This document shows, piece after piece, positions 25,268 to 34,600 of a stretch of DNA of 64,000 nucleotides. The position numbers and the translations under genes were made by a program. The notes beneath the pieces were generated by a model that made no database searches, was not told where the DNA came from, and worked only from the letters and a program-made list of their open reading frames with translations. This stretch comes from Clostridium grantii DSM 8605 (GTDB taxonomy: Bacteria; Bacillota; Clostridia; Clostridiales; Clostridiaceae). Position 1 is the stretch's first letter, and the number at the start of each line of letters is the position of its first letter. The stretch lies in assembly GCF_900129965.1 (NCBI RefSeq), contig NZ_FQXM01000012.1:1-64000 (forward strand), given 5' to 3'.

Positions 25268-25993
25268 ATGGACAGAATTGCAATAATCTCAGATATTCAT
25301 GGTAACATACCCGCTTTAAAAGCAGTATTAACAGATATTAAAACACGAAATATAAAACGAATATTTTGCTTAGGCGATTTAGCAGGGAAAGGACCAAGCT
25401 CTGCGGAAGCAGTTGACTTAGTAAGAGAAAATTGTGAACTTGTAGTTAAAGGTAACTGGGATTTTTTTATGGCAGAACAGAAATCCGAAATGCTTTTATG
25501 GCATCAAAACAAATTAGGAAAAGAAAGACTTAAATTTATGAGAGAATTACCTGTGTATGCTGAGTTTTATATGAGTGGGAAACTAATTCGCTTATGCCAC
25601 GCATGTCCAAATGATATATTTCATAGAACACACTTATCTTCTGATAAAAAAGATAGACTTAGATTACTTGAAGCTACTAAATCATTGGGAGAAGAATCCG
25701 ATGTTGTAGGTTATGGAGATATTCATAGTGCACATATTGATAATTTTGATGGCAAAACAATATTTAATACTGGAAGTGTAGGAAATCCTTTAGATATAAC
25801 CCAATCTTCTTACGCTATTATAGAAGGAGTTTATAAATCAAAAGAACCCGCCACTTTTACAACGTCAATTGTTAGAGTTCCTTATGATATAAAATTAGCA
25901 ATAAAACAAGCTATGGATACTGATATGCCTGATAAAGAGGCATATATAAATGAGTTAAAAACAGGTATTTATAGAGGAAGGCGAAAAGTTTAA
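25268..25993 (+). CDS. Calcineurin-like metallophosphoesterase (YfcE/MJ0936-like)
   Basis: The 241-residue protein begins at ATG 25268 behind CGGAGG. Metal ligands are visible: SDIHGNIPAL, FCLGDLAGKGP, VKGNWDFF (GN[HW]D), LCHACPN, and GDIHSAHI late. It is a cytoplasmic phosphodiesterase of unknown substrate; related proteins cleave bis-nucleotides or 2',3'-cyclic phosphates. Confidence 0.85.
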   Translation: MDRIAIISDIHGNIPALKAVLTDIKTRNIKRIFCLGDLAGKGPSSAEAVDLVRENCELVVKGNWDFFMAEQKSEMLLWHQNKLGKERLKFMRELPVYAEFYMSGKLIRLCHACPNDIFHRTHLSSDKKDRLRLLEATKSLGEESDVVGYGDIHSAHIDNFDGKTIFNTGSVGNPLDITQSSYAIIEGVYKSKEPATFTTSIVRVPYDIKLAIKQAMDTDMPDKEAYINELKTGIYRGRRKV

Positions 25994-26154
25994 GACTAGT
26001 TGATATGATTATATAGAATTAGGTAAAACTTAGTAAATTATGATAATAAAACGATTAAAAATAGAGAAGCTTTTCAATCAAATATTATTTCATACGGATA
26101 AATCATTGAAATTCTGCTTATTTGACAAGTATGAGGACTTAGGAGGCGAAGATA

Positions 26155-26391
26155 ATGGATAGAAAGAAATTTGATGCTGTGTTTCCAATTATATCTGCTG
26201 CACTTGTAGAAGAAATTGCAAAAGAATTAAAGTTACCTTATAAAGCCGCTCTTTCAGAATTATACTCATCTTATTTATATGAAATGTTGGAGCAAGAAGA
26301 AACAAAGTTATGGCAGTATAGCACAGAAAAACTATTGGAAATGTTTTTAGAACAAAGAAATAACGGAAAGATTGTATTTCCGGAGGTATGA
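26155..26391 (+). CDS. Small protein of a DUF3791-associated pair
   Basis: The 78-residue helical protein (MDRKKFDAVFPIISAALV, ELYSSYLYEMLEQEETKLWQ) precedes a DUF3791-like gene by 10 bases. I have seen this pair followed by a DUF3990 gene in gut Firmicutes, where the set is suspected to be a toxin-antitoxin system. Here the third gene is missing. Ribosome site TAGGAGG. Confidence 0.6.
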   Translation: MDRKKFDAVFPIISAALVEEIAKELKLPYKAALSELYSSYLYEMLEQEETKLWQYSTEKLLEMFLEQRNNGKIVFPEV

Positions 26392-26401
26392 GGTGGCATT
26401 A

Positions 26402-26605
26402 ATGGATAAAAATATTAATTTCACAGTATTTTGTATTGAGAGCTATAAACAGGCACAAAATATTACAGGTAAAGATGCACTGAAGATTTTTAATGATAAT
26501 AATATGTTTGACTATATAGAATCTTTTTATGATATCCTTCATTCAACAGGTCAGGGATACATTGTTAAAGATATTGATGTATATATCGATTCAAGAAGAA
26601 ATTAA
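26402..26605 (+). CDS. DUF3791-like small protein
   Basis: 67 residues from ATG 26402 (after GAGGTGG): FTVFCIESYKQAQNITGKDA, MFDYIESFYDILHSTGQGYI, VKDIDVYIDSRRN. The layout fits DUF3791. Likely co-translated with the gene before it. The partner DUF3990 is not present; a peptidase gene of another family follows. Confidence 0.65.
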   Translation: MDKNINFTVFCIESYKQAQNITGKDALKIFNDNNMFDYIESFYDILHSTGQGYIVKDIDVYIDSRRN

Positions 26606-26654
26606 AGATTAGGCTCTAATATTTTTAAAGACAAGATTTTGTGGGGGAGAAAAT

Positions 26655-27692
26655 ATGCAATTGAAGAAACCAACCAAATTAAGAGCAGGCGATAAAGTTG
26701 CAACAATTAGCCTTTCCTGGGGTGGGGCAGGAGATGAAGATATCCTTTGGAGATATAAAGTCGGAAAAAAAAGACTAGAAGAAGAATTTAACCTTGAAGT
26801 TATTGAAATGCCACACACTCTTAGTGGAACAGAATATCTTTATAAACACCCTGAAAAAAGAGCAGAAGATTTAATGATGGCCTTTAAAGACCCTTCTATA
26901 AAAGCTATTTTTTCTTGTATTGGAGGTAATGAAAGCATAAGAATGTTACCTTATATAGATTATGAAGTAATAAAAAATAATCCCAAAATACTAATTGGAT
27001 ACTCAGATACAACAATTACTAATTTTATCTGTTTAAAAGCTGGAATTTCAAGTTTTTCTGGGCCTTCTATATTGGCTGAATTCGCAGAAAATGTTGAAAT
27101 GTTTGATTATACAAAACATTGGGTAAATAAAACCTTATTTGATAACACTACTATAGGGAATATACCTTTTTCTGAAATTTGGACAAGTGAATACCTGCCT
27201 TGGGTCGAATCAAATAAATTCACAAAAAGGAGTGTACAAAGTAATACTAGTTATGAATTATTACAAGGACAAGGAAAGGTGCAAGGACACTTAATAGGTG
27301 GTTGTATTGAAGTATTAGAAATGATGAAAGGTACTGAATTATGGCCAAACCTTGAAGAGTTTGAAAACTGCATATTGTTTTTTGAAACATCAGAAGATAA
27401 ACCTGAACCATCTTATGTTGAATGTTGGTTACGAAACTATGGGACATTGGGAATCTTACAAAAGGCTAAGGGAATAATATTTGGAAAACCTTATGATAAC
27501 CTTTATTATGAAGAATATAAAAATGTTCTTTTAAAGGTTGTAAGGGATGAACTAAAGCTGAAATGTCTTCCTATATTATATAATATGAATTTTGGACATA
27601 CTGCACCAATGTTTACAATACCTTATGGAGCAATGGCTGAAATTGATTGTGAATCTCAAAAGTTTAACATTCTTGAAGCAGGTGTCATTTAA
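26655..27692 (+). CDS. S66-family LD-carboxypeptidase / MccF-like
   Basis: The 345-residue serine peptidase has the S66 layout: nucleophile in LIGYSDTT (serine about residue 116), glutamate in LFFETSED, and histidine in NFGHTAPM near the end. Members either trim tetrapeptide from peptidoglycan (LdcA) or cleave microcin C-type compounds (MccF). The length and the ETSED segment lean to the MccF-like branch, which is inference. Ribosome site GGGGGAG. Confidence 0.85.
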   Translation: MQLKKPTKLRAGDKVATISLSWGGAGDEDILWRYKVGKKRLEEEFNLEVIEMPHTLSGTEYLYKHPEKRAEDLMMAFKDPSIKAIFSCIGGNESIRMLPYIDYEVIKNNPKILIGYSDTTITNFICLKAGISSFSGPSILAEFAENVEMFDYTKHWVNKTLFDNTTIGNIPFSEIWTSEYLPWVESNKFTKRSVQSNTSYELLQGQGKVQGHLIGGCIEVLEMMKGTELWPNLEEFENCILFFETSEDKPEPSYVECWLRNYGTLGILQKAKGIIFGKPYDNLYYEEYKNVLLKVVRDELKLKCLPILYNMNFGHTAPMFTIPYGAMAEIDCESQKFNILEAGVI

Positions 27693-27721
27693 TTATAAAT
27701 TATAAACTTAGGAGGAAAATA

Positions 27722-27913
27722 ATGTCAAAAATAGAAACGTGGATGTTATGGTTATTTTCAGCAATTTGTTTTTTATTAGCAGGTATAATACGATTGAAAA
27801 GTGAAGTGGATTTTACCGGAATTATGTTTATCATATTAGCAGTAAGTTATATATTTTTAAGTGTCGCTAATTACAAGAAAGATAAAAAAACTAATGAAAA
27901 GAAATCTCAATAA
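27722..27913 (+). CDS. Small two-helix membrane protein
   Basis: 63 residues with helices WLFSAICFLLAGIIRL and GIMFIILAVSYIFLSV and a lysine-rich end. It lies 29 bases after the peptidase behind AGGAGG, so probably the same operon. Function unknown. Confidence 0.65.
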   Translation: MSKIETWMLWLFSAICFLLAGIIRLKSEVDFTGIMFIILAVSYIFLSVANYKKDKKTNEKKSQ

Positions 27914-27995
27914 ATAGTAAATGTATTAGTATAGTTGCAATCAATAAAAAAGGAAAGAATAATTTATTTAAATTAAGGTATACTTTTCTTTAAGA

Positions 27996-28028
27996 ATAAC
28001 CGAAAGCAATTAATTGCTCTCGGTTACT
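27996..28028 (-). terminator. Terminator of the mntA-hepT operon (possibly bidirectional)
   Basis: AACCGAAAGCAATT pairs with AATTGCTCTCGGTT, with one mismatch. On the minus strand it lies at the hepT stop and is followed by A/T-rich sequence; plus-strand use for the preceding small gene is also possible. Confidence 0.6.
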
Positions 28029-28462
28029 TAATAGGTCTTTTTTATCCATTTATTTATGTAGCTCATAAAATCAATAAAATCGTTAAGATGATTTTTTAGG
28101 ATGTCTATCATAATTTTTTCATCAACTCTCATATAATCATGGACAAGAATATTTCTAAAAGAAACCATATTAGCTATGCTCCTAGAAAATTTGGTGGGAA
28201 GGATACTTTCTTTTCTTAATGTGAGAATACAGTCCCTATATGTATCGGGTTTTTCAATGTCTAAGGCTGATATAATTATATTTGAAATATCCAGAACACA
28301 TTCAATAGATAGTTGAACCCCTCGCTCTATACCCCAATATCGTATCATATCTTCTTTTAGATTTTCTTCATTTATAATATTAGCAACGGATTTCAATAAT
28401 ACTAAATTTTTTTGAAGTTCTTTCATTTTGACTTCGATAGTTCCTAAAATATTTGCTGTCAT
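28028..28462 (-). CDS. hepT: HepT-type toxin of MntA/HepT pair (DUF86)
   Basis: The 144-residue helical HEPN protein carries the R-x4-H-x-Y signature in RNILVHDYMRV. HepT proteins are HEPN RNases or RNase-like toxins silenced by the adjacent nucleotidyltransferase, which AMPylates the tyrosine. ATG 28462 is preferred over the TTG at 28474 because AGGAG touches the TTG but stands 12 bases before ATG. The start overlaps the region just after mntA's stop. Confidence 0.85.
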   Translation of the reverse strand: MTANILGTIEVKMKELQKNLVLLKSVANIINEENLKEDMIRYWGIERGVQLSIECVLDISNIIISALDIEKPDTYRDCILTLRKESILPTKFSRSIANMVSFRNILVHDYMRVDEKIMIDILKNHLNDFIDFMSYINKWIKKTY

Positions 28463-28463
28463 T

Positions 28464-28901
28464 TTATTTATCAACTCCTGTAGAATCTTCTATCCATTCA
28501 TTAATATATTTCATTTGAGTTTTTCTGAAAGGCTCCATATCCATATACTCTTTAAGAACCTTAACTTCAAAATCTACTTTAATATCTTCATTTTCCATAA
28601 AAACAAGATTACCATATTTAATAACTTGATGCTTTAGTACAGCGCTTGCAGAATTTAAGATAACTAAATCAATATCATCTCTTTTAAAAATGCTGGTTAA
28701 ATCACCTATCAAATTTAGCTTATCTAATGGATTATAATCATTGTAGAGAAGAATGGCTATATCCAAATCACTTTTAGAATTATTACTTCCTTTTGCATAA
28801 GAACCAAATATATAGATTAACTTTATATTATAGTCCTTTATGAATTCTTGTATATTAGTTTCTAACAAACCTTTCAATTCTACCATATTTTTTTGCTTCA
28901 T
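28464..28901 (-). CDS. mntA: MntA-type minimal nucleotidyltransferase antitoxin
   Basis: The protein (145 residues from ATG 28901, after AAGGTG) has the GSYAKGSNNSKSDLDIAILL nucleotidyltransferase motif (G-S then D-x-D) and a later aspartate in DDIDLVIL. MntA antitoxins polyAMPylate HepT. The tail is longer than a bare MNT domain. The genes are adjacent, antitoxin first, as is standard. Confidence 0.85.
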   Translation of the reverse strand: MKQKNMVELKGLLETNIQEFIKDYNIKLIYIFGSYAKGSNNSKSDLDIAILLYNDYNPLDKLNLIGDLTSIFKRDDIDLVILNSASAVLKHQVIKYGNLVFMENEDIKVDFEVKVLKEYMDMEPFRKTQMKYINEWIEDSTGVDK

Positions 28902-29206
28902 AGAAATCACCTTCTTATCTAGCATAAAGATTGTGTATTTATTATACCATTAATCAATTCTTATACAAATATAAATCTTAGGTTATAATGTTTACTAAAA
29001 TTGGATTTATAGATATAATATAGGGAATAAACAGTATTTTGAAGGACTTTAAATAAGCATCATGAAATAAACTCAAATTATTTTTTGGACAGGTTTAGAA
29101 ATTTAAAGTTTCAGGTTAGAAAAAATAAATTTATAAATGATAAAGATTTAAAAGTAAAAATTGATTTAATTAAGGATAAAAAGAAAAATTCATACATTGG
29201 TTGTAG
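28902..29206. other. Gene-free stretch with coding debris
   Basis: Reading-frame fragments (for example DKDLKVKIDLIKDKKKNS near 29140) hint at a decayed gene in front of the phosphatase remnant, but no intact frame, promoter or hairpin stands out. Confidence 0.35.
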
Positions 29207-29476
29207 AATGATTTTGAGTACAAGCTATCAGATGGTGAATGTTTGAGAGAAGTTCAAGAAAGAAATATAGCTGCTTTAATTGACATAGTAAAAGAAAATA
29301 AAGAAAGTAACATTGTTATAGCAACACACGGCACCGCATTAAGCACCATTATACAATACTATAGTGAGGATTTTGGATATGATGATTTTCACAGAATAAA
29401 GGATTTTATGCCATATATTTGGTGTATAGAATTGGAAGATGGAAATGTAAAAAAAATAGAGGAATTTATTATATAA
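29207..29476 (+). pseudogene. Histidine phosphatase family, 3' remnant
   Basis: The open frame reads NDFEYKLSDGECLREVQERN, then NIVIATHGTALSTIIQYY with the second catalytic histidine, and ends EEFII plus stop. The front with the R-H-G catalytic start is missing. The 77-codon frame from TTG 29243 could be translated but would be inactive. Confidence 0.75.
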
Positions 29477-29503
29477 CTAAATATTTATTTCTGGGGGGAT
29501 AAT

Positions 29504-29985
29504 GTGAAGGAAAAAGTAAGGTCAATTATTTATAATAATGAAAAACAGCAATATAAATTTGTTTTTTTACTTCTTTCATTTATAGGTATTTTATCAATAT
29601 TGTATTTTATGATCGTTAATCCTTTGGAGCAAGTGCTGGCGAATTCAGGATTTACATACAAAGTAAAGTATAACCCTAACGCAATAAAGGATTTAATTCC
29701 ATGCTTATTTTATTGGTCATTATTACGGGTGATGATGTTTTTGGGATCTTGGATAGTATTGAGATTCATAGAGAAACGAGATTTGTCTACAATTGGATTA
29801 AGTTTTTATGAAGGATGGATAAAAGATTTAGGGTTAGGATTATTTATAGGAGTTGTTTTAACAAGTTTTATTTTTATAATAGGGATAATTTTTGGATGGA
29901 TAAAAATAGAAGGACTTTCCTGGAATTATATAAGCAAAAGAGAACTATTATATGCAATAGAGTTTTTGTTCAGATTTTCTTTCAT
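29504..29985 (+). pseudogene. CPBP-family membrane protease, front half only
   Basis: GTG 29504 behind GGGGGG opens a membrane protein with four helices up to KRELLYAIEFLFRF, typical of the front of CPBP (Abi) proteases. The catalytic EExxxR and histidine motifs would come next. They are replaced by an IS4-type transposase fragment, and the frame ends at 30007 inside it. The joint is near 29985. Confidence 0.7.
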
Positions 29986-30539
29986 TTCACAGTATCTATT
30001 TTTTTGATTCTCTGAACTTTGTAAATTAAATGAAAGAGGCAAAAATGTGTTACCATCAGTCCAACCAATGGTAAGCATTCTAAATCCTCTTTTATATTTT
30101 GACCCTTTACTTGCATGATCATTTACGTTGGCAAGTAATTCAACCTTTTTGCTCCTAAGTCTACCATAAAATGAATCATCAACAATTATTGCATTGATAC
30201 GTTTTTCAGTAGTAAGAGATAATAAATGATCTTTTATTATTGTTCCCGACAATTTTAATAAGAAGGTATGCCAATTTATAAACATTGAATTTAAAAATCT
30301 ATACACTACGTCTTTAGCAAATAAAGTTTCATTATTTTCAGTCTGATAATTCATGTACATACTTTTACCAGTATAAACTAGTTGCAATAAATAACAAAAG
30401 ATATCATAAACACATACACCTTTTTCTTTATAACAATTTGATTTTTTTAAGGCATTCATAACTTTGAATTTTTTGACAAAATTTATATAGGTTTCATAAA
30501 ATAATTTCCATTTTGATTATTTTGTGGTATATTATTCAT
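29985..30539 (-). pseudogene. IS4-type transposase, truncated and frameshifted
   Basis: The frame holds KGVCVYDIFCYLLQLVYTG, KDVVYRFLNS and the first DDE aspartate region (NAIIVDDSFYGR), then stops at the joint with the CPBP remnant. The first 14 codons from ATG 30539 (MNNIPQNNQNGNYF, after GGAGG) are in another frame, so there is also a frameshift near 30498. The catalytic carboxy half is missing, so it is inactive. Confidence 0.8.
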
Positions 30540-30653
30540 ATGAATAAATCCTCCTAAAATTGATAATTTTGTATTTGTAGTTATTTACATTATATCATTT
30601 TTAAGAGGAATATTCTATATTTAAATGTTTAAAACCCTTGATTTATCAATGGG

Positions 30654-30677
30654 TTCGCACATGTTTTCATGTGCGAA
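30654..30677. repeat. Perfect hairpin at the IS4 fragment end
   Basis: TTCGCACATG-TTTT-CATGTGCGAA, ten paired bases with a TTTT loop. It lies just before the acetyltransferase remnant and marks the outer end of the insertion. Confidence 0.6.
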
Positions 30678-30682
30678 GTTTG

Positions 30683-30796
30683 AGTAATCATTCTATTATA
30701 GCTGGAATAGCTTTACCAAATAATAAAAGCATGGCATTGCATGAGAAGATAGGATTTAGAAAAGTAGCTCATTTTGAAGAAATTGGATATAAATAA
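30683..30796 (+). pseudogene. GNAT acetyltransferase (phosphinothricin-type), 3' remnant
   Basis: SNHSIIAGIALPNNKSMALH, EKIGFRKVAHFEEIGYK and stop, the usual end of PAT-like acetyltransferases. The front was replaced by the IS4 fragment. Confidence 0.7.
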
Positions 30797-31009
30797 AAGA
30801 AATGGATAGATGTGGGCTATTGGCAATATAACTTTAAGTAACGGCGTGTTATATTGTCAATACTGTAGAAATTATATGTGAGATATGGATTTTATATATA
30901 AATGCTAAAATTACATTTGTAAAAGCTAATGATGCCACAGTATTCGTATTTCAGCAGCAAGAAAGATTTGAATAAATAATTAATTTAAAAGAAAGGGGAA
31001 AGTGTAACT

Positions 31010-32500
31010 ATGAAAAAAGTCATTATTATTGGTGCTGGTATTTCAGGATTAAGTGCAGGTATTTTTGCAAGAAAGAACGGATTAGATGCCGAAATATTTG
31101 AAATGCATTCTTTACCTGGTGGAGAGTGTACTGGTTGGAATAGAAATGGATATCATTTTGATAACTGCATTCATTGGCTAACTGGAACAAAGAAGGGCAC
31201 AGGGCTTTATGAGGTTTGGAAAGAACTTGGTGCGTTTGAAAATACAGATGTTTATACAGCTGAGTATTTTTTTGCTTGTAATAAAGAAGGAAGAACCCTA
31301 TATATGTATAAGGATTTAATTAAACTAGAAAAGCATCTAAAAGATATATCCTCAGAAGATAAAAACCAGATAGAAAACTTCATAGCTTTAATCGAAAAGT
31401 TTCAAAGTATGGAGGTTCCAATAGAAAAATCTATTGATATGATGAATATTATTGACTATATAAAAATGGCCAAGAAATATGGTGCTTTAGGAAAGGATTT
31501 AAAATCACTAAATAAGATATCTGTAAAAGAGTATGCTTCCAAATTTAAAAATACTTTAATTGGGGAAGCATTGATGAACATTGTTCCCCATCATTTTCCT
31601 GCTTCAATTATATTTTTCACTCTAGCAAGTTTTACCTCAGGTAATGGGGGGTGGCCTATGGGTGGCTCTTTAAAAATGTCATTAAGAATAGAAAATAAAT
31701 TTAAAACACTTGGTGGAAAGGTAAATTATAATACTAAGGTTCAAAGGATTATAGTTCATAATGGTAGTGCTGTAGGTATTGAACTAGAAAATGGGCAGGT
31801 TGTTCAAGGAGATTATATTATTTCTGCAGTTGATGCAAATATGTTGGTAACTAATTTGTTAGAAGGTAAATATAAGGACAAAGTATTTGATAAACAATTT
31901 GCAAATGAAAAATCATATAGTATATTTAGCAGTGTAGATATTGGCATAGGAGTAGCCTGTGATTTATCTCATAGAGCCCATCGTAGTTCTTATGAAGTTC
32001 CTCCATTCAAATGTGGTAAAAAAACCGTAGATAGAATTGATATTCGTCATTTTTGTCATGAAGAAAACTTTGCCCCAAAAGGAGCATCAGTAATAAGAGT
32101 GACTATTACAGATTATGAGTATGAGTATTGGAAAATCTTAAGGGAAACAAATAAAGAAAAATATGATAATGAGAAGAAAGCCATTGCATACGCCATAATG
32201 AAAAGATTAGAATTGATATATCCAGAGACCAAAGATAAGGTTGAAACTTTTGATATTAATACACCTATAACATATGAAAGATATTGTGGAGCATACAAGG
32301 GAGCGTACATGAGTTTTATTCCTTTACCAAAGGTTAAGAGTTTATATCAAAATGGAAAAATTCAAGGAATTAATAATTTATATGTAGCTGGACAATGGAT
32401 AATGTCACCGGGTGGTCTTCCAGTAGCTTGTGTTTCAGGGAAATGGGCAGTACAGAAGATATACAAAATAGAAAAATATAAGCAAAACAGCAAGAATTGA
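31010..32500 (+). CDS. FAD-dependent oxidoreductase, phytoene desaturase-like
   Basis: The 496-residue enzyme has a dinucleotide-binding front (VIIIGAGISGLSAG, then EMHSLPGGECTGW) and a conserved carboxy-terminal FAD segment (NNLYVAGQWIMSPGGLPVAC). This is the layout of carotenoid desaturase/amine oxidase-like flavoproteins common in clostridia with unknown substrates. No carotenoid genes are nearby. Ribosome site AAAGGGG. Confidence 0.85.
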   Translation: MKKVIIIGAGISGLSAGIFARKNGLDAEIFEMHSLPGGECTGWNRNGYHFDNCIHWLTGTKKGTGLYEVWKELGAFENTDVYTAEYFFACNKEGRTLYMYKDLIKLEKHLKDISSEDKNQIENFIALIEKFQSMEVPIEKSIDMMNIIDYIKMAKKYGALGKDLKSLNKISVKEYASKFKNTLIGEALMNIVPHHFPASIIFFTLASFTSGNGGWPMGGSLKMSLRIENKFKTLGGKVNYNTKVQRIIVHNGSAVGIELENGQVVQGDYIISAVDANMLVTNLLEGKYKDKVFDKQFANEKSYSIFSSVDIGIGVACDLSHRAHRSSYEVPPFKCGKKTVDRIDIRHFCHEENFAPKGASVIRVTITDYEYEYWKILRETNKEKYDNEKKAIAYAIMKRLELIYPETKDKVETFDINTPITYERYCGAYKGAYMSFIPLPKVKSLYQNGKIQGINNLYVAGQWIMSPGGLPVACVSGKWAVQKIYKIEKYKQNSKN

Positions 32501-32548
32501 ATAAATACCATATTTCTGTCCATAATGCAAATAAGGGCGGTGAAAGAT

Positions 32549-33796
32549 ATGGAAATTATAGATTTAAAAGATCAATGTAAAAATACTCTTGAACCTATAT
32601 GTAAGATAGGGGACAGATTGATTTTAAGAGAAAAAGTTGATGTTTACTATCCATTTACGGATTCGGGAATTGTGAACTATTTTAACTACAGTATTAGTAA
32701 TGATAAAATGTATAAAATTAATGTTGGTAAGGAAAAGATTCTTTTGGATATATATCATCAGGAATCAGTTGAAGGAAAAAATGAATTTTACTATGTAACA
32801 ATTCAAAAGCAGCTTTTTGTGAATGATTTTACTTTGTATAAAGTTGATTTAGAAACTTCAAAGGCTAGTTTTGTACACAAATTTCAAATGGAGAAAAGAT
32901 ATGAAGACTTTCTTCTTGAAAAGTTAGACGATGATCATTTTATCATGTTTTATAAAGAGATGAAAGAATTAACTGAAGAACAATTTAAGAATTTTAATTA
33001 TGCTAAAGAGATTTATGGATATCATAGAGCAGTTATATATAATGTTAAAACAGATGAGCACTGGGAAGTCATGGATAAAGACTTTCTAAGAGGGGTAAGG
33101 CTTGTTTTTTTTAAGACATCAATAAAAAATACTGATTGTGTTGTTTATGAAGAGAATTATTTAGAGCCTTATGAAAAAGAAGAAATATATAAGAAAGTTA
33201 AAATCGGCAGAAAATCAAAGAAAGCTAGATTTTTTTATTGGGACCGTATTCGATTTTTATCTATCAAAGATTTTATAAATCAGGTTCAAATGGGAAATGA
33301 AAATCTGCCTTTTCAAAATGTTGAAGAACAAGGGATTGACGGATACGAGTTATTCTCTGGGGCAGACGAGGAGAATATTTATTATGAAATTAATAAGTAT
33401 AATGAAGCGAATAAAAATGCAATTGTTATGCTGAATAGAAATACCTTGTCAAAAAAGGTTATTCCGCTTAATGAAGAAATTACTTTTGAAAATTCTAGAG
33501 TTGATAGGAATTCTATTGAATATTCATGGAAATTAGATGATAAAAATAAAGCGATTTTCTTAAGAAAAATAATATCAAAGGACCAGGTAGAGGTTAAAGA
33601 AATTGTTAATGGAAATGTTAATTATGTTTATGAAAGAAAACTAGGGTATCCTGTTGAATGTATTGATGATCGTTATTTGATTATTTATTCTAGAGAGCAG
33701 AAGAAAAATACTACTATTGCGGATATACATACTGGTACGATTAAAACCTTGAATAGACAGCATGCTGTTTATGACAATTATCTCATATTGTTTTAG
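32549..33796 (+). CDS. Hypothetical 415-residue protein, beta-rich
   Basis: ATG 32549 follows GGGCGGTG, a better start than the in-frame ATG at 32525. The protein has no signal, no membrane helix and many short beta-like repeats with tyrosine- and aspartate-rich turns (FYYVTIQKQLFVND, YLIIYSREQKKNTT), suggesting a beta-propeller. I do not recognise it. It ends at a strong terminator. Confidence 0.65.
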   Translation: MEIIDLKDQCKNTLEPICKIGDRLILREKVDVYYPFTDSGIVNYFNYSISNDKMYKINVGKEKILLDIYHQESVEGKNEFYYVTIQKQLFVNDFTLYKVDLETSKASFVHKFQMEKRYEDFLLEKLDDDHFIMFYKEMKELTEEQFKNFNYAKEIYGYHRAVIYNVKTDEHWEVMDKDFLRGVRLVFFKTSIKNTDCVVYEENYLEPYEKEEIYKKVKIGRKSKKARFFYWDRIRFLSIKDFINQVQMGNENLPFQNVEEQGIDGYELFSGADEENIYYEINKYNEANKNAIVMLNRNTLSKKVIPLNEEITFENSRVDRNSIEYSWKLDDKNKAIFLRKIISKDQVEVKEIVNGNVNYVYERKLGYPVECIDDRYLIIYSREQKKNTTIADIHTGTIKTLNRQHAVYDNYLILF

Positions 33797-33834
33797 TTCT
33801 ATAGGGAGAGACAGCCCCCTATAGTTATTTTTTT
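33797..33834 (+). terminator. Rho-independent terminator
   Basis: CTATAGGG-AGAGACAGC-CCCCTATAG followed by TTATTTTTTT, directly after the stop at 33796. Confidence 0.85.
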
Positions 33835-33925
33835 GTATTATTATTTGAATGGAACTAATAATAAATTCATTGACTTTTAAGACCATTATTAATTAATATT
33901 ATACTAAAGGTAAGGAGATGACAAT

Positions 33926-34600
33926 ATGTATGATACTAATATCCTGTTGGTAGAGGATGATAAAAGAATAAGAGAAATCCTAAGAAAATATCTAGAAAAA
34001 GAATCCTTTAATTTATTTGAAGCTGAAAATGGGGAAAAGGCTTTTAATGAATTTGATGAAAGAATATACAATCTTATTATATTGGATGTAATGTTGCCGG
34101 ATATGGATGGGTGGACAATACTCAGGCATATTAGGAAAAAGTCAAATATACCGGTAATTATGTTAACAGCAAGAAGTGAAGAGGAAGATAAACTATTTGG
34201 CTTTGAGCTGGGAGCAGATGATTATGTAACCAAGCCTTTTAGTTCTAGATTATTATTAGCTAGAATAAAAGCTTTGTTAAAAAGAAATAGCATATCCTCA
34301 GTAAATAATTTGCTAGAGATTAACGGAATTTCTATTAATAAAGATTTTAGGCAAGCTTTTATGAATGAAGCTAAATTAGATTTAACGCCTATAGAGTATA
34401 GCTTACTTGTTTATTTTATGGATAATATTAACATTGCTTTATCAAGAACAACCATACTTGATGCTGTATGGGGATATGATTATTTTGGGGAGGAAAGAGC
34501 AGTAGATACTCATGTTAAAAGATTAAGAAAGAAACTATCTGAAAATAGTAGTATTATTGAAACAGTAAGAGGTTACGGGTATAGGATGGTGAGTAAGTAG
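33926..34600 (+). CDS. OmpR-family response regulator
   Basis: The 224-residue protein has a receiver domain (VEDDKRIREIL, phosphoacceptor LILDVMLPDMDGW, MLTAR, YVTKPF) and a winged helix (LTPIEYSLLVYF, VDTHVKRLRKKL, TVRGYGYRM). It is translationally linked to the kinase (TAGTG). It may control the membrane Fe-S genes that follow, which is inference. Confidence 0.9.
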   Translation: MYDTNILLVEDDKRIREILRKYLEKESFNLFEAENGEKAFNEFDERIYNLIILDVMLPDMDGWTILRHIRKKSNIPVIMLTARSEEEDKLFGFELGADDYVTKPFSSRLLLARIKALLKRNSISSVNNLLEINGISINKDFRQAFMNEAKLDLTPIEYSLLVYFMDNINIALSRTTILDAVWGYDYFGEERAVDTHVKRLRKKLSENSSIIETVRGYGYRMVSK

